Source of the DNA: Spirochaetota bacterium
GTDB lineage: Bacteria; Spirochaetota; Spirochaetia; ARS1246
Direction of reading: 5' to 3'
NCBI GenBank assembly: GCA_024275515.1
Contig: JAJRYZ010000268.1
Location: 1 to 44,133 of the forward strand
DNA length: 44,133 nt
The position numbers and the translations under genes were made by a program. This document shows positions 24,256 through 33,270 of this stretch, one piece after another (position 1 is the first letter of the stretch; each line of letters begins with the position of its first letter). The notes beneath the pieces are model-generated. The model worked only from the letters and a program-made list of their open reading frames with translations. It had not been told where the DNA came from and ran no database searches.

Positions 24256-25110
24256 CTACAATCGGCATACTCTGCCGATCAGCGCCTCAGTTTTCTCCGC
24301 AACGAATCCTATCTCGCTCTTGACACGACTTACATCGTAGACCGAATCGTATTCATGTCCGGGCTTTTCAAAATGCGAGAGATCGACGTCATTCCCCCAC
24401 CAGTTTCGAAGAATCTCGACAACGGGGGCCGCCGTCCACGCTGCTGCGGCGGCGGCGTTCATTGTGCGTACCCCAGGCCGGTGAGGCGTCTCCGTCGCCA
24501 TCGCAAAGGCGCGGACTGCATCGCTCCGCGCCATGACCGTAATCCCGCCCAGGGCCCACTCGTTCAACGGACCCACGCTCCGGGGAGCAGGCATATTCTC
24601 GTCCGGGCACACCGTCGAAAGGCGCAGGTTGATCACATCAATCTCGGGATTCCGCCGATGGTAGTATTCGGTGACCTCTTCCATCAAATACTTGGAGAAC
24701 CCGTAGCCGTCGCGGTCGAGACAGGGATGATCGTCCGGAATGGGGATCCGGAGGGGTCTGAATCGCGTGCTTTGCATGCCCACGACCGCGATGGAGGATG
24801 CCATGACGAACTTTCTGCAGCCACGCTGTATCAGATATCGCATCAGACACCGTGTGCCCTCGACGTTGACAAGAATCCCGTCACGTTCCGGACTGCCGCC
24901 GGTTACCGCGGCGAGATGTACGACGATATCGATCCGACTACCGTCGAGTTGTCGCAAGTCTTCAAAAGAGGCGAAGCTACCCCGTATCCACGGAAGATCC
25001 AGACCGGGATCCTTTCGGCTCATGCAGATCACGCCGTGCCGAGTCGACAGGGCGTCCGCAAGCGCCCGACCGATAAAACCGCTCGCCCCCGTAATCAATA
25101 CCGTGCTCAT
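24256..25110 (-). CDS. NAD-dependent epimerase/dehydratase
   Basis: 284-residue extended SDR. The N-terminal nucleotide motif is TGASGFIG, the active site shows MASSIAVVG and Y-GFSK (YxxxK), and VHLAAVTGG is the third family landmark. It probably acts on a nucleotide- or free-sugar substrate. ATG 25110 is preferred over upstream 25137 because AAAGGTGG precedes it and the fold starts here. It is last in the minus-strand operon behind the alcohol-dehydrogenase-like gene (33 bp gap). Confidence 0.93.
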   Translation of the reverse strand: MSTVLITGASGFIGRALADALSTRHGVICMSRKDPGLDLPWIRGSFASFEDLRQLDGSRIDIVVHLAAVTGGSPERDGILVNVEGTRCLMRYLIQRGCRKFVMASSIAVVGMQSTRFRPLRIPIPDDHPCLDRDGYGFSKYLMEEVTEYYHRRNPEIDVINLRLSTVCPDENMPAPRSVGPLNEWALGGITVMARSDAVRAFAMATETPHRPGVRTMNAAAAAAWTAAPVVEILRNWWGNDVDLSHFEKPGHEYDSVYDVSRVKSEIGFVAEKTEALIGRVCRL

Positions 25111-25143
25111 AACCACCTTTCCTTCGGCATTAGGCAAACGACA

Positions 25144-26151
25144 TCAGAGGTGCCAATTGATAACAATACCGACAATATCCGCATCTCTTCCGTCGCTGAT
25201 GCGCTGAAACACCGCGGGCGCTTCGGTAAACCCGATTCGGTGGCTTATGCAGTGCTCCCACTTTAACGAGCCCATCGCCATGTTTTTTACGACGGCGCGT
25301 CGGCACGGCTGCAGGCCGTCGTCGCACGGGAAAAACGTCCTTAGCTGGCGACCATGCGGAAGAAGAAAATGTATCGACACAGGGTCGCTGCCGTAGTTAC
25401 CCTGCCAAACGAAACTGCCGTTTTCGCGGCAGAGAGCAAGGGCGGGATCGATACACCGCGGAATCCCCGTGCATTCAAAGACAACGTCGGCGCCCTCCGG
25501 AGCGATTCTCCTAACTTCTTCGGCGACATCGTCGGAAGACCCATTGATAACAAAGTCGGCGCCCATCCTTTCGGCGACCGCCAGCCTCTTGTCGTTGATA
25601 TCGACGGCAATCACGACACAGCCGCGGTGCGCGCAGCTCGCGACTACGCCCAGCCCGATAAGGCCGACGCCGTGCACGACCACGGCTTCCCCCGTTCGCG
25701 GGTTCGCCATATCGACGCCGTGCAGCCCCACCGCGGGCATGACGAACATGCAGGCCACGTCCATCGCCGCGCCGGCGACCAGGTGATCGACCCCGTGCGT
25801 CGTGTTGGGTCGGGTGACGATGTGGCTGCAGTGGGCGCCCGATACGCAACTAACCGAAGTACCGTCAACGAGCGACATCGCGTCGTTGCCCCGGAAATAG
25901 ACCTCGTCGCCGATTTCGAAATTGTCGATTTCCTCGCCGACCGCTTCAACAACACCGGTGCCCATATAGCCGGTACACAGAGGATAGGGCCCCCACGAGA
26001 TTCTGTTGCGGATCAGAGCAAATTCAGTCCCTATGCTCACGCCCGTGTGGAAAGTGCGAATCGCAACCTGATCCGGCGCCGGATCTTTCAAGGTGACAGA
26101 CTCAATCGAGAAGCTCTGTTTCTCATCGCAGATAAGCGCTTGTGCATTCAT
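25144..26151 (-). CDS. Zinc-type medium-chain dehydrogenase
   Basis: 335 residues of the MDR/alcohol dehydrogenase superfamily. It has a GroES-like N-terminal part (GTGVVEAVGEEIDNFEIGDEVYF) and the Rossmann motif VVHGVGLIGLGVVA, with DINDKR next to it suggesting NAD preference. The usual structural-zinc four-cysteine lobe is not evident. It resembles the bacteriochlorophyllide/sugar MDR branch with short N-terminal half. AAAGGAAAG precedes ATG 26151. In the operon it could oxidise a sugar released by the sulfatases. Confidence 0.9.
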   Translation of the reverse strand: MNAQALICDEKQSFSIESVTLKDPAPDQVAIRTFHTGVSIGTEFALIRNRISWGPYPLCTGYMGTGVVEAVGEEIDNFEIGDEVYFRGNDAMSLVDGTSVSCVSGAHCSHIVTRPNTTHGVDHLVAGAAMDVACMFVMPAVGLHGVDMANPRTGEAVVVHGVGLIGLGVVASCAHRGCVVIAVDINDKRLAVAERMGADFVINGSSDDVAEEVRRIAPEGADVVFECTGIPRCIDPALALCRENGSFVWQGNYGSDPVSIHFLLPHGRQLRTFFPCDDGLQPCRRAVVKNMAMGSLKWEHCISHRIGFTEAPAVFQRISDGRDADIVGIVINWHL

Positions 26152-26337
26152 TGGCTTTCCTTTCTTCGACTGTGCTCGTCCAACAAGGCCGACGGTTTCG
26201 CCTATGATTCTTCAGCCCCGTGGTCGGTTTGTTCCTTACCTTTCGCTTGGCGCGGGCCGCAAGAACACGCCTATGTTCCGCCGCGTCCCGATCCTGAAAC
26301 TGATTCGCAGTCGCCGGCGCATCCGCCCGAGGATCTT

Positions 26338-27810
26338 TCACAGGTGTGACAATCGCAGTTCACGTTGCCAGTCGATTTCGTTACTCACGAGACGCCGCCT
26401 CCAAGACGGCTTTTCCGACTCTATCCATGCGGACAGGAGACTGTCGAGTTCCGAGACCTTCTCGGCTGATTCGGCCGCCAGGTTGTGCAGCTCATTCGGA
26501 TCCGTCTCCAGATCGTACAGCTCGCGCAACCCCACTCCTTCCAGCCGGATGAGTTTCCACTTTCCGTTCCTTACAAAATACTGAGAGTGCGCCGAGTTTG
26601 CCAGTTCACCGAATACGACGCGGGAACCCGATTCGGAACGGTCGTTCCGAAGATCCCACGCCCGCCCCGCAAGTCGCGTCTCCGGCGCCGGCGTACCGGT
26701 GAAGGTGAGAATCGTCGGGTACAGATCGAGCAGAGTCGCAGTTTCCGCTTTCACCCCGCAAGAGACGCGCCCCCCGCCGTGGTGAAAGATTAGGGGAATC
26801 CGCACGCAGTCTTCATAGAGCAGGTTCTTTCCCCAGATGCCGTGCTCTCCGAGCGTGTCCCCGTGATCCGAAGTAATGACGATAAGCGTCTCTTCGTAGC
26901 ATCCTTGCTCTTTCAGGACTTCGACGATTCCGGCCACCTCCCGATCGATGAGCGAAACGTTGGCCAGATAATGGGCGATGTTCTTTCGCCACGTGTCATC
27001 CGGAAGCCGGCGACGCAAGCTCTGTTCACCGAAATGCATCGCGCTCGGCTCAAGCTCGTCGGGCACGGGCGGCAAAGGGATTTCATCGGCATCGATCAGC
27101 CTGTCGTGCGGCGCCGAGACGCAAAACGGGTCGTGCGGCGCATAGAAACTAACGACCAGAAAAAACGGTGTCGCGCGCGGACGCCCGCGGATAAAGGACC
27201 GGGCGCGCTCGCCAACCCATGGGGTATGCTGAAGCTCGGCCGGCAACACGGACACGTAGGGGCAGAGACGATCGATCAATCCGAACTCGTCTCTCACGAC
27301 ACCTTCGGCGCCCCCCGGCGCGTCCACCCTGCCGAAAGCGTCCCGGAACAGATGGGCGCAGCCGTTCTTCTTCAGAAAAAGGTAGTAATCGTCTATTTCG
27401 TAGACGTGCCTTCCGTAGAAGTCACACTGCTCCATCTGATGGAATCCGAGCCTATTGTGACGCGGATAGAAGTGGTTCTTGCCCAGATGTGCGGTGTAGA
27501 AGTCGTTTCGGGTGAGAACCGAAGGAAGAGTGGGAATCGTCGGATCGAGATAGACGCCGTCGACTTCGACGGGCCGTCTTGTGTGGTACCGCCAGGCGGG
27601 ATTCTCCATGTTGCCCGTTTCATGGCAGTACTTTCCCGACAGTATCTGCGAGCGCGCGGGAACACATAAAGGACTTGTCGAATAGCACGTGTCGAAGCGC
27701 GTTCCTCGCGCCGCCAGCGAGTCGATGCAGGGAGTCTGCACATATCGATTTCCGTAGCACCCCAGAGCATCGGCGCGCATGCTGTCGGCAAGTATCAAGA
27801 TTACGTTCAT
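26338..27810 (-). CDS. Type I sulfatase
   Basis: 490 residues. It shows D9 in ILADSMRAD, the formylglycine site C49-V-P-A-R, and the metal/sulfate motif ITSDHGDTLGEHG. The C-terminal subdomain includes WKLIRLEGVGLRELYDLETDPNELHNLA. All catalytic landmarks are intact. No signal peptide is seen, so desulfation would be cytoplasmic after uptake. The active-site cysteine needs conversion by a formylglycine-generating enzyme or anSME, neither of which is in the window. GGAGAG precedes ATG 27810; it follows the methyltransferase by 35 bp. Confidence 0.95.
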   Translation of the reverse strand: MNVILILADSMRADALGCYGNRYVQTPCIDSLAARGTRFDTCYSTSPLCVPARSQILSGKYCHETGNMENPAWRYHTRRPVEVDGVYLDPTIPTLPSVLTRNDFYTAHLGKNHFYPRHNRLGFHQMEQCDFYGRHVYEIDDYYLFLKKNGCAHLFRDAFGRVDAPGGAEGVVRDEFGLIDRLCPYVSVLPAELQHTPWVGERARSFIRGRPRATPFFLVVSFYAPHDPFCVSAPHDRLIDADEIPLPPVPDELEPSAMHFGEQSLRRRLPDDTWRKNIAHYLANVSLIDREVAGIVEVLKEQGCYEETLIVITSDHGDTLGEHGIWGKNLLYEDCVRIPLIFHHGGGRVSCGVKAETATLLDLYPTILTFTGTPAPETRLAGRAWDLRNDRSESGSRVVFGELANSAHSQYFVRNGKWKLIRLEGVGLRELYDLETDPNELHNLAAESAEKVSELDSLLSAWIESEKPSWRRRLVSNEIDWQRELRLSHL

Positions 27811-27845
27811 GTACTCTCCACTCGTTTCTCAATCACCTCGTCATC

Positions 27846-28805
27846 CTATCGGATGAGATCGATTTGGGGATACGTGGTGCGCGGTGGCCGGACCGGCTTC
27901 TCCCACACGATCACCGTGCACGCCAACCCTTTCCGATCGATCGGAGAACAGAGAAGAATTCTCAGGCCAAGCTCCTCGGCCGCCGGCAACACCTCGCGCG
28001 CCTGCCACGTCGCGCAGAGCATAGACGTCCGACCGCCGGGCTTAAGCACCCGGGCCAATTCCGCGACCGACCGCGTCGCCGCGCTCCCTTGCGCGTGATC
28101 ATACGGCGGTTCGGTCGCGATCGCGTCGAAAAACTCGGTCGGAAAGGGTAGTTCCCGCGCGTCCGCGACGCGATGCTCGCTTCCAAGATGTGTCAGCCCC
28201 GGAGACAGGGCGGGGTCGACATCCGACGAATACGTTTCGAAACCGGCGGCGAGGGCGTGGCGAACGATGCCTCCCGCCCCTGCGAACGGATCGATCAGTC
28301 TACCCTGTCCTCCGGGTGGGGAAACAAGGTTGACCAGCAGTCGCGCATCGCAGACCGAAAGCCCCCGACGGCTACCCGGTCTATCGTTTCCTCGATATCC
28401 CCGAATCAGCCGGGTGGTTCCGTCCGCATCGACGAAAAGAAACTCACTTCGGTCCGGCGCCTGAGACCGATAGTCGTCCTCCCGCTCTTCGTAGAGTCGG
28501 TGCAGTTCATAGTTTCGCTTTCTCCATCGGACGCGCCTCGTGTGTCTGAGAGCGGCGCCGCGCGTCACGAGGGGAAGGTCGATCGCGGAGGTATACCCCA
28601 AGCGAGGGAATAGACGTTGCGCTTCCGCGAGCGCCGGCTCGCGGAGATCAACCCAAAACACGCCGCTTTCCTCCGACAGAGGGCCGCCGGAAGCCGCCGC
28701 GGCATCGAAGTCCCGCAACAAACAGACCATTTCCATCCGAGCCGGTTCCCGGGCTCGTTTCCTGCCCGGTCGTGCATGACAAATCAGTTTGAGCATCGCA
28801 CTCAT
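27846..28805 (-). CDS. TRM11/RNA-methylase-like SAM methyltransferase
   Basis: 319 residues. An N-terminal ~130-residue domain precedes a class I methyltransferase domain with the SAM loop LIDPFAGAGGIVRHALAAGF, acidic DVDP and the catalytic motif ATEPPYDHA. This motif is close to the (D/N)PPY of N-methylating RNA or DNA enzymes, but Glu replaces Asp. The layout resembles TRM11/THUMP-type guanine-N2 tRNA methylases. Its ATG (28805) overlaps the upstream sulfatase stop as ATGA, tying it to that operon. In an anaerobe's glycan operon its presence is unexpected. The open frame further upstream is out-of-frame sulfatase sequence. Confidence 0.82.
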   Translation of the reverse strand: MSAMLKLICHARPGRKRAREPARMEMVCLLRDFDAAAASGGPLSEESGVFWVDLREPALAEAQRLFPRLGYTSAIDLPLVTRGAALRHTRRVRWRKRNYELHRLYEEREDDYRSQAPDRSEFLFVDADGTTRLIRGYRGNDRPGSRRGLSVCDARLLVNLVSPPGGQGRLIDPFAGAGGIVRHALAAGFETYSSDVDPALSPGLTHLGSEHRVADARELPFPTEFFDAIATEPPYDHAQGSAATRSVAELARVLKPGGRTSMLCATWQAREVLPAAEELGLRILLCSPIDRKGLACTVIVWEKPVRPPRTTYPQIDLIR

Positions 28806-30208
28806 ACGGTCGGCCGCCGTCGACACTGCGCCGCCCACGGAATTGCGGCGTCCCATCGACGAAGTTCGGCGTCGAGGTTCCGCGCCGCTTCCGTTTGGGC
28901 GCCGGCGCCCGCCATATTTCGCCGTTGGTACGGATCGCCGCGCAGATCGTAGAACTGCGTGGCGTGTGCCGAAAGCCCGTGGTCGGAGTCGACGTACGGT
29001 AGAAAGTACACATGGTCGGTTGTACGCACCGCAACCCCGCCGCCCGTCTCGATGAACGCGCAGCAGGCAACGTCCGTTTCTTCGTCTCGGCACATCGGAG
29101 ACAGATCGCGCCCATGGAAGTGCTCAGGGACGTTCACGCCGGCCAGGGAAAGGAGTGTGGGCGCGAGATCCACAAGACTTGCTACATGTGTTCGATTGAC
29201 CGCGGGCACGGTGTCCGACGCCGGCGGACGGATAATCAACGGAATCCTCGTCGATTCTTCATTCGAACCGCCCTTCTGGACAAGCCCGTTGCTGCCGAGG
29301 TTGTCGCCGTGGTCGGACGTGAACACGACGATCGTGCTTTCCGACAACCCGCTCTCGCCGAGCGCACCGAGCATCCTACCGACGGCGTCGTCCATCCATG
29401 TCGTCGCTCCGTAGTACTCGGCGATCAAATGGCGCAACGAATAGTCGTCCGGGAGACTCTCGGTGTACGGCAGATGCAAACTGTAGTAGCGAAAATCATA
29501 GCGATAGACGCGGAACCAGTAGGCCTGGTCTTTGAGAGGTTTTTCCGGATCGACGTTCGCGCGGAGCGGCACCTCCTCGGGTCGGTACATCGTACGAAAT
29601 TGCTCCGGTGCATCGGCAAGAGGACAGTGAGGAACGGAGATATTGTAGTAAAGAAAAAACGGAGCCGCCCGTTCGCACTGCTCTTTCAGAAACGATCTGA
29701 CCTCTTCGGCCTCGAAATCGACGCTGTACCCGGAGGGCACGAACTCCGGCCCGCCGTTCCGGGTAAAGCTCTGCCCCGTATGGCAGTGATGAACACGGGG
29801 AATCAGATAGTCGTCGAACCCGACGTCATGGGGCCACGAATGAATGTGCCACTTGCCTATAGCCGAGGTCCTGTAACCATGCGCACGTAAAATCTCGGCC
29901 AACGTCGGGCTTTTGAGATGAGGCCGCCCGGCGTCCGGATATTCGGGAAGATTAAACTCGCCCGGCCGGCCCGGGAGGGAGACGTTTCCAACGCCGCCCG
30001 TGCAGGTTCGGTTGTATTGACCGGAAAGAAGAACGGAACGTGCGGCCATGCAGACCGGGTAGTTCGTCACCGCCGTTTCGAACCGGACGCCGTCCGATGC
30101 GAGAGAGTCCACGTTCGGCGTCCGGATCACTTCGTTGCCGTAACATCCGAGCTCGAAAGCGCGAAGCTGGTCGCACGTGCAGACGATGATGTTGGGGAGG
30201 CGTTTCAT
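28802..30208 (-). CDS. Type I sulfatase with CMAAR formylglycine motif
   Basis: 468 residues. It opens PNIIVCTCDQLRAFELG (D13 metal ligand), and C53-M-A-A-R is the conversion motif, an accepted but less common CxAxR form. FTSDHGDNLGSNG holds the metal-binding DHG. The C-terminal half has DLAPTLLSLAGVNVPEHFHGRDL. It is the intact counterpart of the deleted sulfatase at 7957-8512. There is no signal peptide. ATG 30208 overlaps the stop of a 52-codon ORF, and its own stop overlaps the methyltransferase start. Confidence 0.94.
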   Translation of the reverse strand: MKRLPNIIVCTCDQLRAFELGCYGNEVIRTPNVDSLASDGVRFETAVTNYPVCMAARSVLLSGQYNRTCTGGVGNVSLPGRPGEFNLPEYPDAGRPHLKSPTLAEILRAHGYRTSAIGKWHIHSWPHDVGFDDYLIPRVHHCHTGQSFTRNGGPEFVPSGYSVDFEAEEVRSFLKEQCERAAPFFLYYNISVPHCPLADAPEQFRTMYRPEEVPLRANVDPEKPLKDQAYWFRVYRYDFRYYSLHLPYTESLPDDYSLRHLIAEYYGATTWMDDAVGRMLGALGESGLSESTIVVFTSDHGDNLGSNGLVQKGGSNEESTRIPLIIRPPASDTVPAVNRTHVASLVDLAPTLLSLAGVNVPEHFHGRDLSPMCRDEETDVACCAFIETGGGVAVRTTDHVYFLPYVDSDHGLSAHATQFYDLRGDPYQRRNMAGAGAQTEAARNLDAELRRWDAAIPWAAQCRRRPTV

Positions 30209-30363
30209 TTCGCGGACGGCGGATGAGGATCAAAGATCGTCTCGCCGTCGTCGGCCGGCGGGTCGCGGGGCTTTTTCGGCTCGTTCGTCTCGCGCCACCT
30301 GCAGAAACTCGACTCGACCCAATCCCACGAGCGCATCCGGACATCCGGCGTAAGGTCAGACAT
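30205..30363 (-). CDS. Small hypothetical protein, tightly coupled to sulfatase
   Basis: 52 residues: an N-terminal SDLTPDVRM, an aromatic helix-like RSWDWVESSFCRWRET, and a Pro/Asp-rich tail. The ATG follows GGAGGAGGTG closely and overlaps the preceding stop (TGATG). Its stop overlaps the sulfatase ATG (ATGA). The double coupling favours a real gene. It could also be the surviving end of a larger lost protein. No family is recognised. Confidence 0.5.
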   Translation of the reverse strand: MSDLTPDVRMRSWDWVESSFCRWRETNEPKKPRDPPADDGETIFDPHPPSAK

Positions 30364-30560
30364 CACCTCCTCCTCCTCGTCACCTTGAGATCATACAATC
30401 GGCGCTTCCGTTCCTGAAATTTCCGAACGCCTTCGACGCCGACCCCGGTCGTCACCGTGCACAACCACGCCCCGTCGTCCGTCTTAACGACGTACGGCTG
30501 GTCGCTATAGCGTTCGGTGGGTATCTCCAGACCATACTCGATGCTTCTCGGATCGCGCAC
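30363..30560 (-). pseudogene. N-terminal fragment of a sialidase-family protein
   Basis: The first ~45 residues (EIPTERYSDQPYVVKTDDGAWLCTVTTG) match the opening strands of sialidase/BNR proteins of this kind of locus. The rest of the ~400-residue propeller is absent; instead about 20 basic residues (RKRRLYDLKVTRRRR) follow before the stop. The start would be GTG 30560 with no clear ribosome-binding site. This is most likely the product of a deletion joining a sialidase start to another gene's end. Confidence 0.6.
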
Positions 30561-30670
30561 TCACAGAGTATAAACTTGCTCCAATCGAATGCCCAGCGCA
30601 TCGAGAAGTCGGCGTTTGCGACGGAATATGCCGCGCCGGAAGTTAGGCAACCGCGATGGAAATGTGACGG

Positions 30671-30702
30671 AACGGCACGACCATGCGACCGTGCCGTTTT
30701 TT
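30671..30702 (+). terminator. Intrinsic terminator, plus-strand direction
   Basis: AACGGCACG and CGTGCCGTT form a 9-bp stem around a 10-base loop, followed by TTTTTT. It reads as a terminator on the plus strand, although no plus-strand gene precedes it. On the minus strand it sits at the stop of the membrane-protein gene but without a U-tract after the stem. Confidence 0.65.
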
Positions 30703-31462
30703 ATCCTATTATCACCAGTCCAACCACCGGCAGCATCGCTATCCCGACCTGGACCCAGGTCCGGGCGGATCGGCAGTCTTCCAGCAGAAAGAGATATCGG
30801 CTTGGTAGGTAAAAGAACAAATAAAGGAAAAACACGGCAATCAGCAGCACGATTCCTCGGCCGTTTATCCCTATACCCCTCGCCGGTTCAATCAGCGCAA
30901 CCAAGCCGGCCCAGAAGATCCGCGTCACCAGACTCACGGAGATCCATAGCAGCGCGTCCGCCCCGAACTCGAGTCGGGCCGGCCTGTTCTTCGCCCCGAC
31001 ACCGACCTTCTTGTTCGGCTCCGCCGTCTTTACAAGAAACGTGGCGAACCCGCCTACCAGAAAGGCGATGAGCATCCAGACATTACCCTTGTAGAAACCC
31101 GCCGAGCCGCTGATATCGTAGATTCCCAACAACGCAAAGGCGAAGGTCGTCATCACTGAAAACAGAAGAAAATGCAGGAATAGCAGGATGTCCATGAGGC
31201 CCCTGCCCAACCCCTTCGACGGCAAAGGCGCCTTGTGGACCAGACGTCGAATAAGGAAGCCCTTTTTCCACCACGCGCCCGCAATCTGCGTCATCACCGC
31301 CGACAACACGAGAAGGCCGGCGATCGACTCGTCAACGTCGTCTCCCAGTCTGGGCACGAAACCGAACAAGGCGACGTTTCCGAGGAAAGCGGCCCCGTCG
31401 AAAATCAATCCGTGGAGCCCTTCGCTTTGCAGTTCACCGCGAACACCGGAAAACAACTTCAC
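30701..31462 (-). CDS. Multi-pass membrane protein, unknown function
   Basis: About 253 residues and around six hydrophobic segments (GLLVLSAVMTQIAG, MDILLFLHFLLFSVMTTFAFALLGI, WMLIAFLVGGFATFLV, LLWISVSLVTRIFWAGLVALI, IVLLIAVFFLYLFFYLPSRYLFL, VQVGIAMLPVVGLVII). There are no cofactor motifs. The start is uncertain: GTG 31462 after GAGAAAAGC, or TTG 31480. It stands alone between a gene fragment and the terminator-like hairpin. Confidence 0.7.
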   Translation of the reverse strand: MKLFSGVRGELQSEGLHGLIFDGAAFLGNVALFGFVPRLGDDVDESIAGLLVLSAVMTQIAGAWWKKGFLIRRLVHKAPLPSKGLGRGLMDILLFLHFLLFSVMTTFAFALLGIYDISGSAGFYKGNVWMLIAFLVGGFATFLVKTAEPNKKVGVGAKNRPARLEFGADALLWISVSLVTRIFWAGLVALIEPARGIGINGRGIVLLIAVFFLYLFFYLPSRYLFLLEDCRSARTWVQVGIAMLPVVGLVIIG

Positions 31463-31534
31463 GCTTTTCTCACGCCGCAATGCGGTCGCTGCGCGTGCAT
31501 TCTACTCCGACACGGTGTGCCGTTTCCGCTTGGA

Positions 31535-31867
31535 TCACAGGGTGACTTCGCGGCTTTCGGGCGGGAAAAGCGTCGGCGTCAGCGTCTCTCGGACACACGC
31601 CCAATTGTAATACCAGAGCCCCGTCGCGGCATAGAAATTGGCGTTCCCGTACTTTTCGCCGAAACGCCGGCCGTCGGGAGATTGATGCGGCCAAAAGCTC
31701 CCGTTTTCATCCTGCACGGACACAATCCATCGGGCCATTTTCTCAGCCTCCTCCGCGTGGTCTCGCAATCCGACATACGCCGACAGAACGGCCGCCTTAA
31801 CCGGAACCTCGTGGTAGCTTCGGTCCCCGTCAACCGTTCGTAGCCGGCCTAACTTTCCATGACGCAC
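31535..31867 (-). pseudogene. C-terminal fragment of an alpha/alpha-toroid enzyme
   Basis: 110 codons from GTG 31867. The segment AAVLSAYVGL, ARWIVSVQDENGSFWPH, RFGEKYGNANFYAATGLWYYNWA reads like the last helical hairpins of an (alpha/alpha)6 protein of the glycosidase or terpene-cyclase-like fold. No start signal or N-terminal part is present upstream; frames there are closed. It is best seen as the tail of a deleted gene, though a very small stand-alone protein cannot be excluded. Confidence 0.55.
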
Positions 31868-32115
31868 TGCGCCGCATCGAGCGAGTTACCGGCATCGCGG
31901 CGCCATCCTCCTCTATCGTTCCGGCGCGGAGAATCCGACCACAAGCACGGTCGGGTTGAACCCCGGAACGTCGGGTACTATTATGCGAGGCGAACGCCGG
32001 GGCAGCAACCGCGTCGATGAATCGGAACTTGCAGAGCGATCGGTGACCGCGGCGCTTAGACTCGATTCATAGCCTTAATCGAAAGGTGGGGTTCCCGAAG
32101 GAACGAGGAGCGATC

Positions 32116-33210
32116 ATGATCGAACGAAAAACTATCGTGGCGGCGGATGAAGATCGCGTGCGAACGGATACGGCGTCAATCATAGAGAAACCCGACGGGG
32201 AGCTACTCATCGTCTACCACAGTTACTCCGCCGGGGACGACGGAAGCGGCGACTTCGGTTTGGCGCGGATCTACCTGCAGCGATCTCGAGACAACGGACG
32301 AACCTGGACCGATGAGCGACTCATCGCCGACATAAACGAGGGCGATCTTAACGTCATGAGCCCGTACCTGTGCGCCTGGAACAACGAGATTCTCTTGGGC
32401 TTCGTCAGAAACCACTCCAAAAGCGACACGTCCATGGAGCTTTACCGCTCTTCCGACGGCGGCGCCGACTTTTCCGGCCCCGAATATGTCTGGAATCACT
32501 GCAACGAGTACCGACTTCAAGGCGGCGCTTCGAGTCTGGTCCGGCCGGCGGACGGTCGGCTCCTCTTGCCGTATCAAAGCGTACCCGAGGTGTGGGTTCC
32601 CGGCGAGAATGAGTATGTCGGAAGCTACGTGAGCGACGACGGGGGGCACACCTGGACCGACTCCAGAAATAAAATCCGTCTTCCGTTGCGTGGCGCCATG
32701 GAACCTTCGGTCGCCGAACTGTCCGACGGTACCCTTCTCATGAGTCTGCGCACGCAACTCGGCTCGGTTTTTCTCTCCCGTTCCACCGACCGCGGAGAGA
32801 GCTGGGAGCCGGCCCAGACCTGCGGTCTCCGAAGCCCCGAAAGTTGTACGTGTCTACGCAGAATCCCCGACACCGACGACCTGCTGGTCCTCTTCTGGAA
32901 CGACGCGTGTTACCTGCCCGATCATCACCACTACGGAATACGGACACCGTTGAGCGCGGCAGTTTCCTCAGACGGCGGGGACACCTGGAGAAAGATCGGC
33001 GACATCGAGACCGGAGACGAGATGTACACAAACCTCGGATGTACTTTTCTTTCGCACGGAGAGGCGTTACTCACCTACCTCGCGGGACCCGACTACGAGG
33101 TGAAGGACGGTGTTTTCGCCGGACTCCGCCCGGAAAAGCCCGCGGCGGAACGGCGTTTCGAACTGCGCGAAGCGATTATTCCGCGCGAGTGGTTTCTCCG
33201 CCGGCTGTGA
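32116..33210 (+). CDS. Sialidase-family (BNR) protein
   Basis: 364 residues, a complete six-bladed propeller. Asp-boxes are SRDNGRTW, SSDGGADF, SDDGGHTW, STDRGESW and SSDGGDTW. The early R in VRTDTASI and SYSAGDDGSGDFG are consistent with the active-site mouth of the intracellular sialidase-like family. There is no signal peptide. ATG 32116 follows GAGGAG. It is separate from the minus-strand operons around it and converges on the GNAT gene. The natural substrate may not be sialic acid; many such proteins act on other acidic sugars. Confidence 0.9.
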   Translation: MIERKTIVAADEDRVRTDTASIIEKPDGELLIVYHSYSAGDDGSGDFGLARIYLQRSRDNGRTWTDERLIADINEGDLNVMSPYLCAWNNEILLGFVRNHSKSDTSMELYRSSDGGADFSGPEYVWNHCNEYRLQGGASSLVRPADGRLLLPYQSVPEVWVPGENEYVGSYVSDDGGHTWTDSRNKIRLPLRGAMEPSVAELSDGTLLMSLRTQLGSVFLSRSTDRGESWEPAQTCGLRSPESCTCLRRIPDTDDLLVLFWNDACYLPDHHHYGIRTPLSAAVSSDGGDTWRKIGDIETGDEMYTNLGCTFLSHGEALLTYLAGPDYEVKDGVFAGLRPEKPAAERRFELREAIIPREWFLRRL

Positions 33211-33270
33211 ACTCGACGATGATGATCGTGACCACTCGGTCCTTTGCTCCGTCGCACGACCTCGCGTGTG

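Noticed and set aside
26152-26337. Possible small zinc-binding motif ORF between the dehydrogenase and the sulfatase
   Set aside because: Neither strand gives a credible start or cysteine pattern. Treated as intergenic.
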